From CAYSRC01 sp964433495 (GTDB lineage Bacteria > Bacillota > Clostridia > Oscillospirales > Ruminococcaceae), in NCBI GenBank assembly GCA_964433495.1, contig CAYSRC010000005.1, forward strand, positions 1 to 64,000: a DNA stretch of 64,000 nt, in the 5' to 3' direction. Both the position numbers and the translations under genes were made by a program. The stretch's first letter is position 1, and each line of letters begins with the position of its first letter. The notes beneath the pieces are model-generated. The model saw only the letters and a program-made list of their open reading frames with translations, ran no database searches and had not been told where the DNA came from. Below are positions 43,377 through 52,748 of the stretch, in pieces.

Positions 43377-43616
43377 TTAGAACACAAACAGAAGCAGAAG
43401 CGCGATGACGAGCGAGTAGATGCCCGTCGACTCGGTGATGGCGCAGCCGAGAATCATGTTGGTTCTGAGGGTGCCGACAGCCTCAGGCTGGCGGGCCATG
43501 CCCTCAAGCGCCTTGCCGACCGCATTGCCTTCACCGATAGCAGGTCCGATAGCCCCGAGCCCCATGCAAAGGCCCGCGCCGAGCGCCGCAGCGGCTTTGA
43601 TGATTGTCTGATCCAT
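43377..43616 (-). CDS. atpE: ATP synthase F0 c subunit with two-carboxylate ion site
   Basis: 79 residues, two membrane helices with an RQPE polar loop (42-45). The ion-binding carboxylate is Glu62 in ITESTGIYSLVI. It is followed by Ser63 and Tyr67, the layout of Na+-binding c rings. Helix 1 carries a second carboxylate, Glu29 (IGPAIGEGNAVGKA), where the Ilyobacter-type Na+ ring has Gln. This Glu/Glu-Ser arrangement matches the two-carboxylate Na+ site described for Fusobacterium nucleatum. Na+ coupling is therefore predicted, not shown. Confidence 0.95.
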   Translation of the reverse strand: MDQTIIKAAAALGAGLCMGLGAIGPAIGEGNAVGKALEGMARQPEAVGTLRTNMILGCAITESTGIYSLVIALLLLFVF

Positions 43617-43664
43617 TGAAGTTACCTCCCTTGAAAAATGAAAGTCAGTTTTATAGAATGTTTT

Positions 43665-44558
43665 TTATTTATCGGCCGCGTCTGCCGCCTTGGGCGGCGG
43701 ACAGGCGTTGCCGACATAAACCATTGTAAGCAGGCTGAACACGAGCGCCTGCACCCCTGCCGTGAACACGTCGAAGTAGAGCGACAGCACCGCGGGGATA
43801 CCCACCGAGAGAATCGCGATGTCAGATATCACGCCGAAGCTCTCGAGCAGCGCGCACACCGACACCGCCGCAACGGCCGCGCCGAGGATGACGCGCAGCT
43901 TTTTGCCCCGCTTCGCGCCGAACACGATGAGCGCCGCGCCCGCCGCCAGCAGGATAAACGCCACCGCGACATGGCTTCGGCAGATAAGGCCTATGACTGC
44001 CGCCGAGATCGCCGCCATCAACTGATAGATGAGGCTCGTCAGGACGTTTCCGCCCGCCACGTTGCCGAAGTGACGGAACGCCATCGAGATGGGCTGTGCG
44101 ATCTCCGAGATGATGTTCATCGGCAGCATCACCGCTATCGGCTCGGCAAAGCCCTTGAGCCAGCCGAAGAAGCCGTTTGCCCTGATGCTGCACGCCCACA
44201 CCAAAACGCTCGTCATGAGCGCCCAGGTCAGCGTCGTGGACAGGTCGGCCGTCGACGAGCGCAAAAAGCCCGTCATGCCGATGAGCGTGCCGCCGAGCGA
44301 CGAGAGAAACAGCGCGCCGATGTAGGGCGTCCAGTAGGAATTGTGCTTGCCCATGGTGTCCTCGACCATGTTGTAAAGCATACCGACCAGCTTTTCCACC
44401 ACGACCTGCGTCCTGCCGGGGCGCTTTTCGAGCTTTCTGCCCAAAAAGTAGCCCGCAACACACAACAGCACCATCACCAAAAAGGAGGATACCGTCGTCT
44501 GGGTTATCGGGATGCCCCCGAGAACGGGGATGGTGAAGTAGATCTTAGGACCGTTCAT
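43665..44558 (-). CDS. atpB: ATP synthase F0 a subunit
   Basis: 297 residues, the stator channel, with five to six membrane helices. The essential Arg is in ISMAFRHFGNVAGGNVLTSL. HNSYWTPYIGALFLSSLGGT is the conserved early region. It is somewhat long because of a helix-rich middle part (HVAVAFILLAAGAALIVFGA). It overlaps the preceding membrane-protein gene by four bases. Confidence 0.95.
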   Translation of the reverse strand: MNGPKIYFTIPVLGGIPITQTTVSSFLVMVLLCVAGYFLGRKLEKRPGRTQVVVEKLVGMLYNMVEDTMGKHNSYWTPYIGALFLSSLGGTLIGMTGFLRSSTADLSTTLTWALMTSVLVWACSIRANGFFGWLKGFAEPIAVMLPMNIISEIAQPISMAFRHFGNVAGGNVLTSLIYQLMAAISAAVIGLICRSHVAVAFILLAAGAALIVFGAKRGKKLRVILGAAVAAVSVCALLESFGVISDIAILSVGIPAVLSLYFDVFTAGVQALVFSLLTMVYVGNACPPPKAADAADK

Positions 44559-44959
44559 CCGTTTTTCTTGCCCTCCCTTCCGAAGAAATCAAGCAGCATG
44601 AGCGACGGCCTCACAAACACCAACGGAAGCAGCGTCGCGAGGGGGTCGCACGTGCTGAACTTTAACAAAACGATCAAAACCGCCGCCATGACAAACAGCC
44701 GCACGACGGCCGAGCCGCGCACCGAGAGCACCGCGCGCTCGCTGCTCTGCCCGTCCTTTGCCGAGGCGGAGGCGTTCGTCACCGAAACGGTCAGCGCCAA
44801 AAAATTGAGCGAGGTCACGGCCCAGCCGGCCGCCGCGCCGAGAAGCACGCCCGCGCTCATTTTGCCGATGATGAGATAGACGACGAGCATCAGGCCGACG
44901 CACCCCGCCTCGCACAGGCTGAGCAGCAGCACCTGCCTGAGCTCGTTGCGGTTGTTCAC
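44555..44959 (-). CDS. ATP synthase-associated membrane protein (AtpI-like)
   Basis: 134 residues with four membrane helices (LLLSLCEAGCVGLMLVVYLI, VLLGAAAGWAVTSLNFLALT, RLFVMAAVLIVLLKF, LATLLPLVFVRPSLMLLDFF). The pattern and position just before atpB match the ATP synthase subunit I family, which helps c-ring assembly or Mg2+ supply. It overlaps atpB (ATGA). Confidence 0.8.
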   Translation of the reverse strand: MNNRNELRQVLLLSLCEAGCVGLMLVVYLIIGKMSAGVLLGAAAGWAVTSLNFLALTVSVTNASASAKDGQSSERAVLSVRGSAVVRLFVMAAVLIVLLKFSTCDPLATLLPLVFVRPSLMLLDFFGREGKKNG

Positions 44960-44973
44960 GACAAACCACCCCT

Positions 44974-45225
44974 TTATCTGTGGTCGTTAAACGAAACCCT
45001 GTCACCGCGCCCGTCCTCGTCCTGTCTCGCCGTCATGAGCCTAAGGGACGAGACAAGGCCCGACACCGCGCCGCCCACGCCGAGCACCACGCCCAGCACG
45101 ACGACCCACCCGCCGAGCTCGAAGCGCCGCATCAAAAAGACCGACAGCAGGATGAAGAGGAGCAGCGGCGAAACCACCGAGAGGGCGAACTGGGTAAACC
45201 ACGCGAGATTTTTTAGATCCTTCAT
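44974..45225 (-). CDS. AtpZ/AtpI-family small membrane protein
   Basis: 83 residues with two membrane helices (FALSVVSPLLLFILLSVFLM, WVVVLGVVLGVGGAVSGLVS). N-terminal LKNLAWFTQFALS is typical of AtpZ/AtpI. First gene of the ATP synthase operon. AGGTGAGGGCTTCGG precedes the ATG. Confidence 0.8.
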   Translation of the reverse strand: MKDLKNLAWFTQFALSVVSPLLLFILLSVFLMRRFELGGWVVVLGVVLGVGGAVSGLVSSLRLMTARQDEDGRGDRVSFNDHR

Positions 45226-45312
45226 CCGAAGCCCTCACCTCGCCCCGAAGTGTCCTGCGGCCGGGGCGAGGCTTTGCGGCCCCGGCGCCGCCCGACAGGA
45301 CGTTCTCTAAAT

Positions 45313-45341
45313 ACTATATATCCCCCTCGGCCCGCGGTCAA
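45313..45341 (-). promoter_or_regulatory. Sigma-A-type promoter of the ATP synthase operon
   Basis: On the minus strand, TTGACC (45341-45336) and TATAGT (45318-45313) are spaced by 17 bases, about 90 bases before the first gene. Confidence 0.8.
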
Positions 45342-45390
45342 GCGCTTTGCGTCTAAAAAGCCGCAAAAGCCGCGGGGAGAGACAAAAAAG

Positions 45391-46758
45391 CTAATTCTTT
45401 TCGGCCGCGAACATCGGCGCGACCTTTTGGCGGTACACCCGCGCGAACATAAACACCGTGAAGATGAGCGAGACCACCTCGGCGATGAGGAAGGAGTACC
45501 ACACATAGCGCACGCCCACGTACTTCTCGAGCAAAAACGCCGAGGGAAGCAGCACGACCAGCTGCCGCAGGATGGAGTTTGCCATGCTCACGGTGCCGTT
45601 GCCGATGCCCTGAAGGACGTTGCCGAGCACGATGGACACCCCCGCCGGCACAAACATCAGGCTGATGATGCGCAGCGCGGGCACGCCGAGCTCGTACATC
45701 TCGGCGTCCGCCTCGAACATCGAGAGGAAAAACTCGGGGAAGATCTGAAACAGCGCGAGGCCCACCGCCATGATGGACGCCGACGTGACCGCCGCGAGCT
45801 TGAGCGCCTGCCGCAGCCTTGTCGGGCGCTTTGCGCCGTAGTTGTAGCCGACGATCGGCACGAGCCCCTGGGTGAGGCCGAACACCGGCATGAACACAAA
45901 GCTTTGCAGCTTGAAATAGATGCCGAACACCGACACCGCCGAGTCGCTCGCCGCTATCAGAATCTTGTTCATGCCGACGGACATGATTGAGCCTATCGAC
46001 TGCATGATGATCGCGGGCAGCCCGACGCGGTAGATCTCCTTTATCGTGACGCCGTCGAGCTTGAATCTCTTGAAGGAGATCTTGATGTCCTTGTTGAGCA
46101 GGGCGTTTAAGGTCAACGCGACCGCGCACGCCACAATCTGTCCGAAGACGGTCGCGACCGCCGCGCCGCGGATGCCCATGGCCGGGAAGCCCCAATATCC
46201 GAAGATGAACACGGGGTCGAAGACGATGTTGATAATCGCGCCCGAGGCCTGCGCCGCCATGCTGAGCACGGGGCGGCCCGTCGCCTGCAAAAGGCGCTCG
46301 CCCATCGTCGCAAAAAAGATGCCGAAGCTGACGGTGCAGCAGATTTTGAGGTACTGCGAGCCGAGGCTCACAAGCGTCTCGTCGGGCGAGAACAGGCGGA
46401 TAAACGCCTCGGTGCCGAACAGGCCGAACAGCAGAAACACCGCGTAGTTGCACAGCGACAGAAAAAAGCCGTGACAGGCGGTGCTGTTGACCTCGTCAAA
46501 CCGCTTTGCGCCCAGCCTTCTCGCGAGCAGCGAGTTGACGCCGACGCCCGTGCCCACCGACACGGCCACCATGACCATCTGCGCGGGGAACGCAAGGGTC
46601 GTCGCCGTCAGCGCGTCCTTGCTTATCTGCGCGACGTAGATGCCGTCGACTATGTTGTACAGCGCCTGGATGAGCATCGACGCCATCAGCGGAAGCGACA
46701 TGCTCACAAGCAGCCGCGGTATGGGCATCACGCCCAGCTTGTTTTCACTGTTTTCCAT
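45391..46758 (-). CDS. MATE-family efflux transporter
   Basis: 455 residues with twelve membrane helices, a cation-coupled multidrug/toxin exporter. Family features: IPRLLVSMSLPLMASMLIQA, LYNIVDGIYVAQISKDALTA, VFGLTQGLVPIVGYNYGAKR. The ATG is preceded by GGGGTAACGA. No regulator is adjacent. A short leader region lies upstream. Confidence 0.93.
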   Translation of the reverse strand: MENSENKLGVMPIPRLLVSMSLPLMASMLIQALYNIVDGIYVAQISKDALTATTLAFPAQMVMVAVSVGTGVGVNSLLARRLGAKRFDEVNSTACHGFFLSLCNYAVFLLFGLFGTEAFIRLFSPDETLVSLGSQYLKICCTVSFGIFFATMGERLLQATGRPVLSMAAQASGAIINIVFDPVFIFGYWGFPAMGIRGAAVATVFGQIVACAVALTLNALLNKDIKISFKRFKLDGVTIKEIYRVGLPAIIMQSIGSIMSVGMNKILIAASDSAVSVFGIYFKLQSFVFMPVFGLTQGLVPIVGYNYGAKRPTRLRQALKLAAVTSASIMAVGLALFQIFPEFFLSMFEADAEMYELGVPALRIISLMFVPAGVSIVLGNVLQGIGNGTVSMANSILRQLVVLLPSAFLLEKYVGVRYVWYSFLIAEVVSLIFTVFMFARVYRQKVAPMFAAEKN

Positions 46759-47602
46759 TCGTTACCCCGTTTCACGCTCAGTGACGCGCAGCAAAACCCT
46801 TGAAGCCGCGCCACATGCCAAAGTGCGCCTGAATCCACGCCGCCGGGAACCTCATGCGGTCAGCGCCGCCGTCCCGGAAAACAACAAGACCGACAGGGAA
46901 TCGGCCGATATGCGACAGTTTTATTTTTAAACAGCAACGATATAATTCTATCATCTACCGCAAAAATAAGTCAATGACAAAATGCGGCAATTTTCGTCCG
47001 CTTTTTGCCCAAAAAAACGGTAAAAATGCCCTGCGCCGGGCGCTTTTCACGATATCGCACCAACGCGAGCGGGCGGGACGTCAGAATATCGTGCACCATG
47101 CCGAAACGGACGCGGCGCAAAGCCGCAAGCATGTCCGTCGTCCTGCGTCCTCAATCGCGACAGGTATACGTCTTCGCAGCCCGGGCTCATCGTCCCCGCG
47201 AGCGCGCACGAAGGGCCGGGCTCCCGGGGCAATGCAGCCCCGCGGCCCGGCTGTCCTCATTCGCCCTGCCGCATAAGACGACCGGATGTTTTCACCCCGC
47301 GCATCGCAAAGCCGCAAGCCCTGCGGGCCGTTTTCGCCCGAGCACGCACCGCACCGCAAAAAAGCGGCTGCGCAACAACAAACGGCGCCGAAGCCCCGCC
47401 CCGCGCACCGTTTGTCAAGCACATTGTTTTTGTCCCGCGCGAAGCCGCTGCACAGGGCGTAAACCGCGCGAATCAGCCGTCCGCGTGCGCATCTTATCGC
47501 ACGTGAGGCTGTCCGCGGTACCCGGCACGGCGGTTCAAAAGACCCTCCGCGCATGTATTCTGTCTGCATCGAGCGCCGCTCTCTCGGCGCCCGCGCGCGG
47601 GC
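46759..47602. other. 844-base intergenic region, no annotated gene
   Basis: Nearest the MATE gene is a possible 25-codon leader frame (46855-46778, minus; MRFPAAWIQAHF...). Around 46920-46985 is AT-rich, probably promoter DNA. From 47000 to 47600 the sequence is GC-rich without convincing coding frames, hairpin-T runs or repeats that I can identify. Confidence 0.5.
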
Positions 47603-50173
47603 TCACCGTGCGCGGGCGAGGAACCGCTTGAGGGTGCGCGAGACCTCCTTGATGTCGATGGGCTTGGAGATGTGCGCGTTCATGCCGCTGTCGAGCGAGC
47701 GCTTGATGTCGTCGGAAAACGCGTCGGCGCTCATCGCGATGATGGGCAGACCCGCGTCCTCGCGCTTGAGGGCACGGATGGCGCTCGCGGCCTCAAAGCC
47801 GGTCATCTCGGGCATCCTGATGTCCATGAGCACCGCGTCGTAGTACCCGACAGGGGAGCTCGCGAACATGTCGACGCATATCCTTCCGTTTTCCGCCCAC
47901 TCGAGCGTCGGGCCGAGGTCGGATATCAGCTCGTTTGCAATCTCCCAGTTGAGTTCGTTGTCCTCGGCGACCAGGATGCGGGTCCCCTCGAGCACCGAGT
48001 CATCCTCGTCCTCCCTGCGGTCGGGCGCCTCGTCCGCGGGCGCGTTCATGTGCTCCTTGAGCCCGTGGAAAAGGGTGGACTTGAACAGCGGCTTTGAGAT
48101 AAACCCGTTAATCCCCGCCTCGCGCGCCCTGTCCTCGATCTCGCTCCAGTCGTAGGCCGAGATGAGCAGGATCGGTGTGTCGGCGCCTATCTGCTCGCGG
48201 ATCTCCCTCGCGATGGTTATGCCGTCGGTACCCGACAGCTTCCAGTCGATGAGGATGATCTGATAATCCTCCCCCCGTCCGTGTCTGTCGGCGATCATCT
48301 CAAGGGCCTTTTCACCGTCGAGGGTGTACTCGACGCTTAGGCCCATCTCCTCGAGGGTTTTTGCGGTGCTCTTGCACAGGTCTACGTCGTCGTCGACCAC
48401 CAGCATCCGCCACGCGGGCAGCTTCATCTCGACATCACTGACCGTCGCCACCTCGAGGTCGAGCGTGATGTGGAACCTGCTTCCCCTGCCCTTCTCGCTC
48501 TCGATCTCTATCGCGCCGCCCATGGCGTCGACGATGTACTTGGTGATCGCCATGCCGAGGCCGGTGCCCTCGGTCTTGCGCACGAACATGTTGTCCTCGC
48601 GCTCGAACGATTCAAATATCTTTTTGACGAATTCCGGGCTCATGCCCACCCCGTTGTCCTCGACGAGCAGGTTGACCCTGACGAAGTTCGGGCCCTTTGG
48701 CGAGGGCTCCTCGTCGAGAAGCAGCCGTATCGAGCCGCCTTCGGGCGTGAACTTCACCGCGTTGGACAGCAGGTTTATCAGCACCTGGTTGAGGCGCACA
48801 CTGTCGCAGTAGACGTTTTCGTCCGAGATGTCCTTGATCACCACATCAAAATTCTGTCTTTTGGCGCGCACCTGCGGGTGGACGATGTTGACGATGCTGT
48901 CAACCACCTCGCGCAGCGAGATGAGGTCCATGTTGAGGGTCATCTTACCGCTCTCAATTTTGGACATGTCGAGCACATCGTTGATAAGGCCCAGCAGATG
49001 CTTGCTCGAAAGGGCGATCTTTTTCAGGCAGTTTTCCACCTTCTCCCTGCTGTCCATGTTGGCGGCGGCAATCGCCGTCATGCCGACGATCGCGTTCATC
49101 GGCGTGCGGATGTCGTGGCTCATGTTGGACAGAAACTCGCTCTTCGCCATGTTGGCGCGCTCGGCCTCCTTGCGGGCCGCGTCGAGCGCCGCCATGTGCT
49201 TTTTGGTCATGTTGAGATAGATCATGAAGATCGTGATCAAGACCGCGAGCACCACGGCGCAGCAGATGACCGCGACCACCATCCACATGCTGTTGAGGTC
49301 GTCGAGCACCTCGTTCATCTCGCCGTAGGGCATGATGGTCACAAGGTACCACTCGGTGTGGTTGAGCCGCGAGCAGTGGATGTGCATGCGGTCGCCCTCA
49401 AAGGTTATGACGCGTATAAAATCCCTGTCGTTCTCAATCGAATCCTTAAAGTCGGCGATAAACTCGTCCGCGCCGGCATCGCCTGTCTGCTCGATGAGCG
49501 CGGCGAGCCGTTCAAAATAGTTGTCCCCTATCGCCGTCTCGCTCTTAATGATGTAGCTGCCGTTTCCGCGGATGATATGGGAATACACAAGGGTGTTGTC
49601 ATAGTCGAGGGAGAGCGTCTCGGTGATATAGCTCACCGGCAGGGCGGCGACAAGCGCAATGCAGTCGCCCCCCTGCATGTCGTACCGCGCCGGCACCCCG
49701 AACAGGACGACCTGCCCGCCCTTCCCGTCGGTGCCCACGGCGACCTTTTTTTCGCCGTTCAAAAGCGAGGTGAGAAAGGGCTCGGGGTCGGTCACGCTTA
49801 GGCTGTCCCCGTAGATGACATCCAGCGTCCCTCCGTCCGAGCAAAAGGCGAGGCTCTCAAACCCCCTCGCCCTCGAGTTGAAGGCCAAGACCTCCCTTAT
49901 GTCGCCCGACACGTCGGTGGTTATCGTCTCGGTCAGCGCCTCGACCTGCGAGAGGCGCAGGTCGATGGTGGTGCCGAAGTGCAGCGAGATCTGCTCGCTC
50001 ATCCCCTGCATGTACAGCGTGCCGATATCGGTGATCGACTTCTCGCTGTAGCCCTTCATGTACTCACCCAAGAACAGAAAGATGACCACGCACAGCAGCC
50101 CGATGGCGATGATGCTGAGAATCAAAAACCTCTTTGTCTTGCTTCCTGCGGAGGCGCCGGTTTTTCCGTCCAT
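47603..50173 (-). CDS. Hybrid sensor histidine kinase with two receiver domains
   Basis: 856 residues. Membrane helix (FLILSIIAIGLLCVVIFLFL), a large extracellular Cache-like sensor to about residue 310, and a second helix (MVVAVICCAVVLAVLITIFM). HisKA follows (AKSEFLSNMSHDIRTPMNAI with the phospho-His), then HATPase (LNQVLINLLSNAVKFTPEGG, VEDNGVGMSPEFVKKIF, GTGLGMAITKYIVDAMGG). Two receivers follow (RMLVVDDDVDLCKS ... LIDWKLSGTDG; RILVAEDNELNWEI ... LMDIRMPEMTG). ATG 50173 shares a base with the Hpt stop (TGATG), after AGGAGGACAGC. Confidence 0.93.
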   Translation of the reverse strand: MDGKTGASAGSKTKRFLILSIIAIGLLCVVIFLFLGEYMKGYSEKSITDIGTLYMQGMSEQISLHFGTTIDLRLSQVEALTETITTDVSGDIREVLAFNSRARGFESLAFCSDGGTLDVIYGDSLSVTDPEPFLTSLLNGEKKVAVGTDGKGGQVVLFGVPARYDMQGGDCIALVAALPVSYITETLSLDYDNTLVYSHIIRGNGSYIIKSETAIGDNYFERLAALIEQTGDAGADEFIADFKDSIENDRDFIRVITFEGDRMHIHCSRLNHTEWYLVTIMPYGEMNEVLDDLNSMWMVVAVICCAVVLAVLITIFMIYLNMTKKHMAALDAARKEAERANMAKSEFLSNMSHDIRTPMNAIVGMTAIAAANMDSREKVENCLKKIALSSKHLLGLINDVLDMSKIESGKMTLNMDLISLREVVDSIVNIVHPQVRAKRQNFDVVIKDISDENVYCDSVRLNQVLINLLSNAVKFTPEGGSIRLLLDEEPSPKGPNFVRVNLLVEDNGVGMSPEFVKKIFESFEREDNMFVRKTEGTGLGMAITKYIVDAMGGAIEIESEKGRGSRFHITLDLEVATVSDVEMKLPAWRMLVVDDDVDLCKSTAKTLEEMGLSVEYTLDGEKALEMIADRHGRGEDYQIILIDWKLSGTDGITIAREIREQIGADTPILLISAYDWSEIEDRAREAGINGFISKPLFKSTLFHGLKEHMNAPADEAPDRREDEDDSVLEGTRILVAEDNELNWEIANELISDLGPTLEWAENGRICVDMFASSPVGYYDAVLMDIRMPEMTGFEAASAIRALKREDAGLPIIAMSADAFSDDIKRSLDSGMNAHISKPIDIKEVSRTLKRFLARAR

Positions 50174-50556
50174 CAGCTGTCCTCCTCGGCAAAGCGGCGG
50201 ATCGCCTCGGCCGTCGCCTCGTAGTCGTCCTTCACGGCGTCGAGCAGGCCGTGCGGGTCGCACCGCCTGTCCCGCAGCGCCTCGGTGAGCGCCACCGACG
50301 AGGCGGACAGCCTGTCAAAGCTGAGGTTTTGACACACCCCCTTGAGGGTGTGCGCCGCCCTGAACGCCTCCTCACCGTCGCCCTCGGACAGCGACCGGCA
50401 CAGCAGTTCAAAGCTCCCGTCGTTCAAAAACTTGAGCGCGAACTTTTTTACAAGGCGTTCGCCGCCGAACCTGCCCACGGCATCCTCGTAGTTGCCGCCC
50501 AAAATCTCATAACACTCTTTAAGGGTCAAAGCCTCATTCTCCTTATCTAAATACAT
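50173..50556 (-). CDS. Hpt-domain phosphotransfer protein
   Basis: 127 residues, a four-helix bundle. The phospho-acceptor motif is AFRAAHTLKGVCQNLSFDRL (His69). It begins MYLDKENEALTLKECYEILG. Coupled to the hybrid kinase by a one-base overlap, so it probably receives phosphate from that kinase's receiver and passes it on, perhaps to the REC/HD-GYP/GGDEF protein encoded 38 bases upstream. Confidence 0.88.
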   Translation of the reverse strand: MYLDKENEALTLKECYEILGGNYEDAVGRFGGERLVKKFALKFLNDGSFELLCRSLSEGDGEEAFRAAHTLKGVCQNLSFDRLSASSVALTEALRDRRCDPHGLLDAVKDDYEATAEAIRRFAEEDS

Positions 50557-50594
50557 TGCGCGGCCCGCGACGCCGGGGCGCCGTCCTGCCCGCC

Positions 50595-52655
50595 TTAAGC
50601 GTCTATCTCGGATATCTGCGACAGCCCGCCCGTCATCGAGCTGTTGTAGAAGATGTACCCGCCGCGCCCGATGTCGTTCTTGAGGGTGTACAGGGCGGTG
50701 TCCGCCGCGCGGAAGAGCGCGTCGTAGTTTGCGCCGACGTCCTCCGATTTCGAGATGCCCATGCTGAAGGACATGTTGAAGTCCTTGTATTTGCCGCACA
50801 GCGAGCGGAATATCCTGTCCATGACGCTCTCGATGTCCTCGGTGTACTCGAGCTCGATCAAAAACTCGTCGCCGCCGATGCGCGCGGCGATGTCGCCCGT
50901 GCGGATGGTCTTGCGCAGCTTTTCGGCGATGTGCACCAAAACCTCGTTCCCGAACGAGTGGCCGTAGTTGTCGTTCGCCTGCTTGAAGCGGTCGAGGTCG
51001 ATGATCGCAAGCGCGTACTTTGCGCCGGGCCTGCTGCTTATGCGCTCCTCGATCTTCTTTTTGGTGTAGCCGAAGTTGAACAGGCCCGTCAGCGCGTCGT
51101 GGGAGGCGGCCCACTCGAGCTGCATGAGCTTCTCGTGGGTGTCGTGGATATCGGTCGCCTTGCCTATCGCGCCGAGATAGCGCGGGGGCTCCTCCTCCGA
51201 CCAGGTCGCCCGCCCGATGAGCTTGGTCCAGCGTTTTTCACCGCCGATGTTCATCTCGCAGTCGAGCTCGACGATCGGGTGCTCGGGCGAGGTGCTGTGC
51301 AGCTCGTCACTGAACATCTCAAGGTTCTTTTTCCCGAGCACCCGCAGTACGTTTTCGTCGGTGTGCGGGCGCTCGATGATCTCGCTGAGGCCCAGGTGCC
51401 GCGCCCCCCACTCGGACATGGTGACAGTGTCCGACATCGAGAGGTACTCGAACTGTATCTCCTTGGACATCGATGCAAAAAAGCTGTACTTCATCCTCTC
51501 GTGCTCGAGCAGCCGCAGCGTCCTCTGGGACGCCGCGAGCTCGCCGTGGCTCGCGATCTCCTGCTCGACCGAGCTGGTGATCCGTATCTCGGGGCGGGAC
51601 TCGGACGCCTTGAGCTCGGTCTCGAGGGTGTCCGCGCAGTCGATAAAGCACTCGATGAGCAGCGGGTTGAACGCCCCGCACTCGCCCCTCAAAATCATGC
51701 TGACCGCCTGGTCGTGGCTGTACGCGTCCTTGTAGACGCGCTTGCTCGTCAGCGAGTCGTACACGTCGGCAAGCGCGACAATCTGCGCCGAGATGGGGAT
51801 GTCGTCCCCCTTGAGCCCGTCGGGGTACCCCCGCCCGTCCCAGCGCTCGTGGTGCCAGCGGCATATCTCGTACGCCGTCCTGACCAGCGGCTCGTCGCTG
51901 TGCAGGGGCAGGCGCTCTAACATGTTCGCGCCCTCCATGCTGTGGGTCTTGATGATCTCGAACTCCTCGGGGGTGAGCTTGCCCGGCTTGTTGAGGATGT
52001 TCTCGGGCACCGCTATCTTGCCGATGTCGTGAAAGGCCGACGCCATGCTTATGGTGGTCAGGTCCGTCTTCGTCAGCTTATAACGGTCGGTCCGCTGGAT
52101 GAGCGCGCCGAGCAGCACCGCGGTCAGGGTGCGGATGTGCAGCACATGCATGCCGCTCTCGCTGTTGCGGTACTCGACGATGTGGCTGAGGATGTCCACC
52201 ATCAGGCTGCTCTGCCTGTCCTTTTCAAATATCTGGTCGACGGCGATGCCGATGAGCCGCTTTTGGCGGGAATACAAAAGCAACGTGTTCTCGACCCGTT
52301 TAAACACCACCGCCGCGTCAAACGGGCGGCTGATAAAGTCGGTGACCCCCATCTCATACGCGCGCGCGACCGTCCCCGACTCGGTCTCGGACGATATCAT
52401 GATCACCGGGATGTCGTTTATCCTGTTGCTGTCGTTCATAAACTTCAGCACGCCGAAGCCGTCGAGATTGGGCATGACGATGTCGAGCAGCACAAGCGAG
52501 AGGTCGGTGTCGTTGCGCTCGAGCTCGGCCACCGCCTGCACGCCGTCCTCCGACTCGATGATTTCGTAATCCCCCCCGAGCATGTCGGACAGGATAGCCC
52601 GGTTCATCTCGGAGTCGTCGACAATTAAGATCTTTTCTTTCTTTTCGGTTGCCAT
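50595..52655 (-). CDS. Response regulator with HD-GYP, PAS-like and GGDEF domains
   Basis: 686 residues. A REC domain comes first (ILIVDDSEMNRAILSDMLGG, phospho-Asp in LVLLDIVMPNLDGF). Then an HD-GYP cyclic-di-GMP phosphodiesterase (FHDIGKIAVPENILNKPGKL, CRWHHERWDGRGYPDGLKGD), a PAS-like segment at about 385-510, and a GGDEF diguanylate cyclase (ALAIIDLDRFKQANDNYGHS, AARIGGDEFLIELEY). The inhibitory I-site RTGD lies five residues before GGDEF. Both opposing activities look intact. Ribosome site GGACGGAATATGG region. It probably sets cyclic-di-GMP in response to the phosphorelay. Confidence 0.93.
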   Translation of the reverse strand: MATEKKEKILIVDDSEMNRAILSDMLGGDYEIIESEDGVQAVAELERNDTDLSLVLLDIVMPNLDGFGVLKFMNDSNRINDIPVIMISSETESGTVARAYEMGVTDFISRPFDAAVVFKRVENTLLLYSRQKRLIGIAVDQIFEKDRQSSLMVDILSHIVEYRNSESGMHVLHIRTLTAVLLGALIQRTDRYKLTKTDLTTISMASAFHDIGKIAVPENILNKPGKLTPEEFEIIKTHSMEGANMLERLPLHSDEPLVRTAYEICRWHHERWDGRGYPDGLKGDDIPISAQIVALADVYDSLTSKRVYKDAYSHDQAVSMILRGECGAFNPLLIECFIDCADTLETELKASESRPEIRITSSVEQEIASHGELAASQRTLRLLEHERMKYSFFASMSKEIQFEYLSMSDTVTMSEWGARHLGLSEIIERPHTDENVLRVLGKKNLEMFSDELHSTSPEHPIVELDCEMNIGGEKRWTKLIGRATWSEEEPPRYLGAIGKATDIHDTHEKLMQLEWAASHDALTGLFNFGYTKKKIEERISSRPGAKYALAIIDLDRFKQANDNYGHSFGNEVLVHIAEKLRKTIRTGDIAARIGGDEFLIELEYTEDIESVMDRIFRSLCGKYKDFNMSFSMGISKSEDVGANYDALFRAADTALYTLKNDIGRGGYIFYNSSMTGGLSQISEIDA

Positions 52656-52748
52656 ATTCCGTCCTCTCCCCGCGCGGGGGAAGATCTGCGCGGGGCCCTT
52701 AAATTGCTTTTCATTTCACAGCATTCGTCCGGCCAAACGGGAGCGGGT

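Noticed and set aside
46759..46960. Riboswitch in the MATE leader
   Set aside because: I looked for conserved cores such as guanidine, preQ1 and SAM motifs and found none I could defend.
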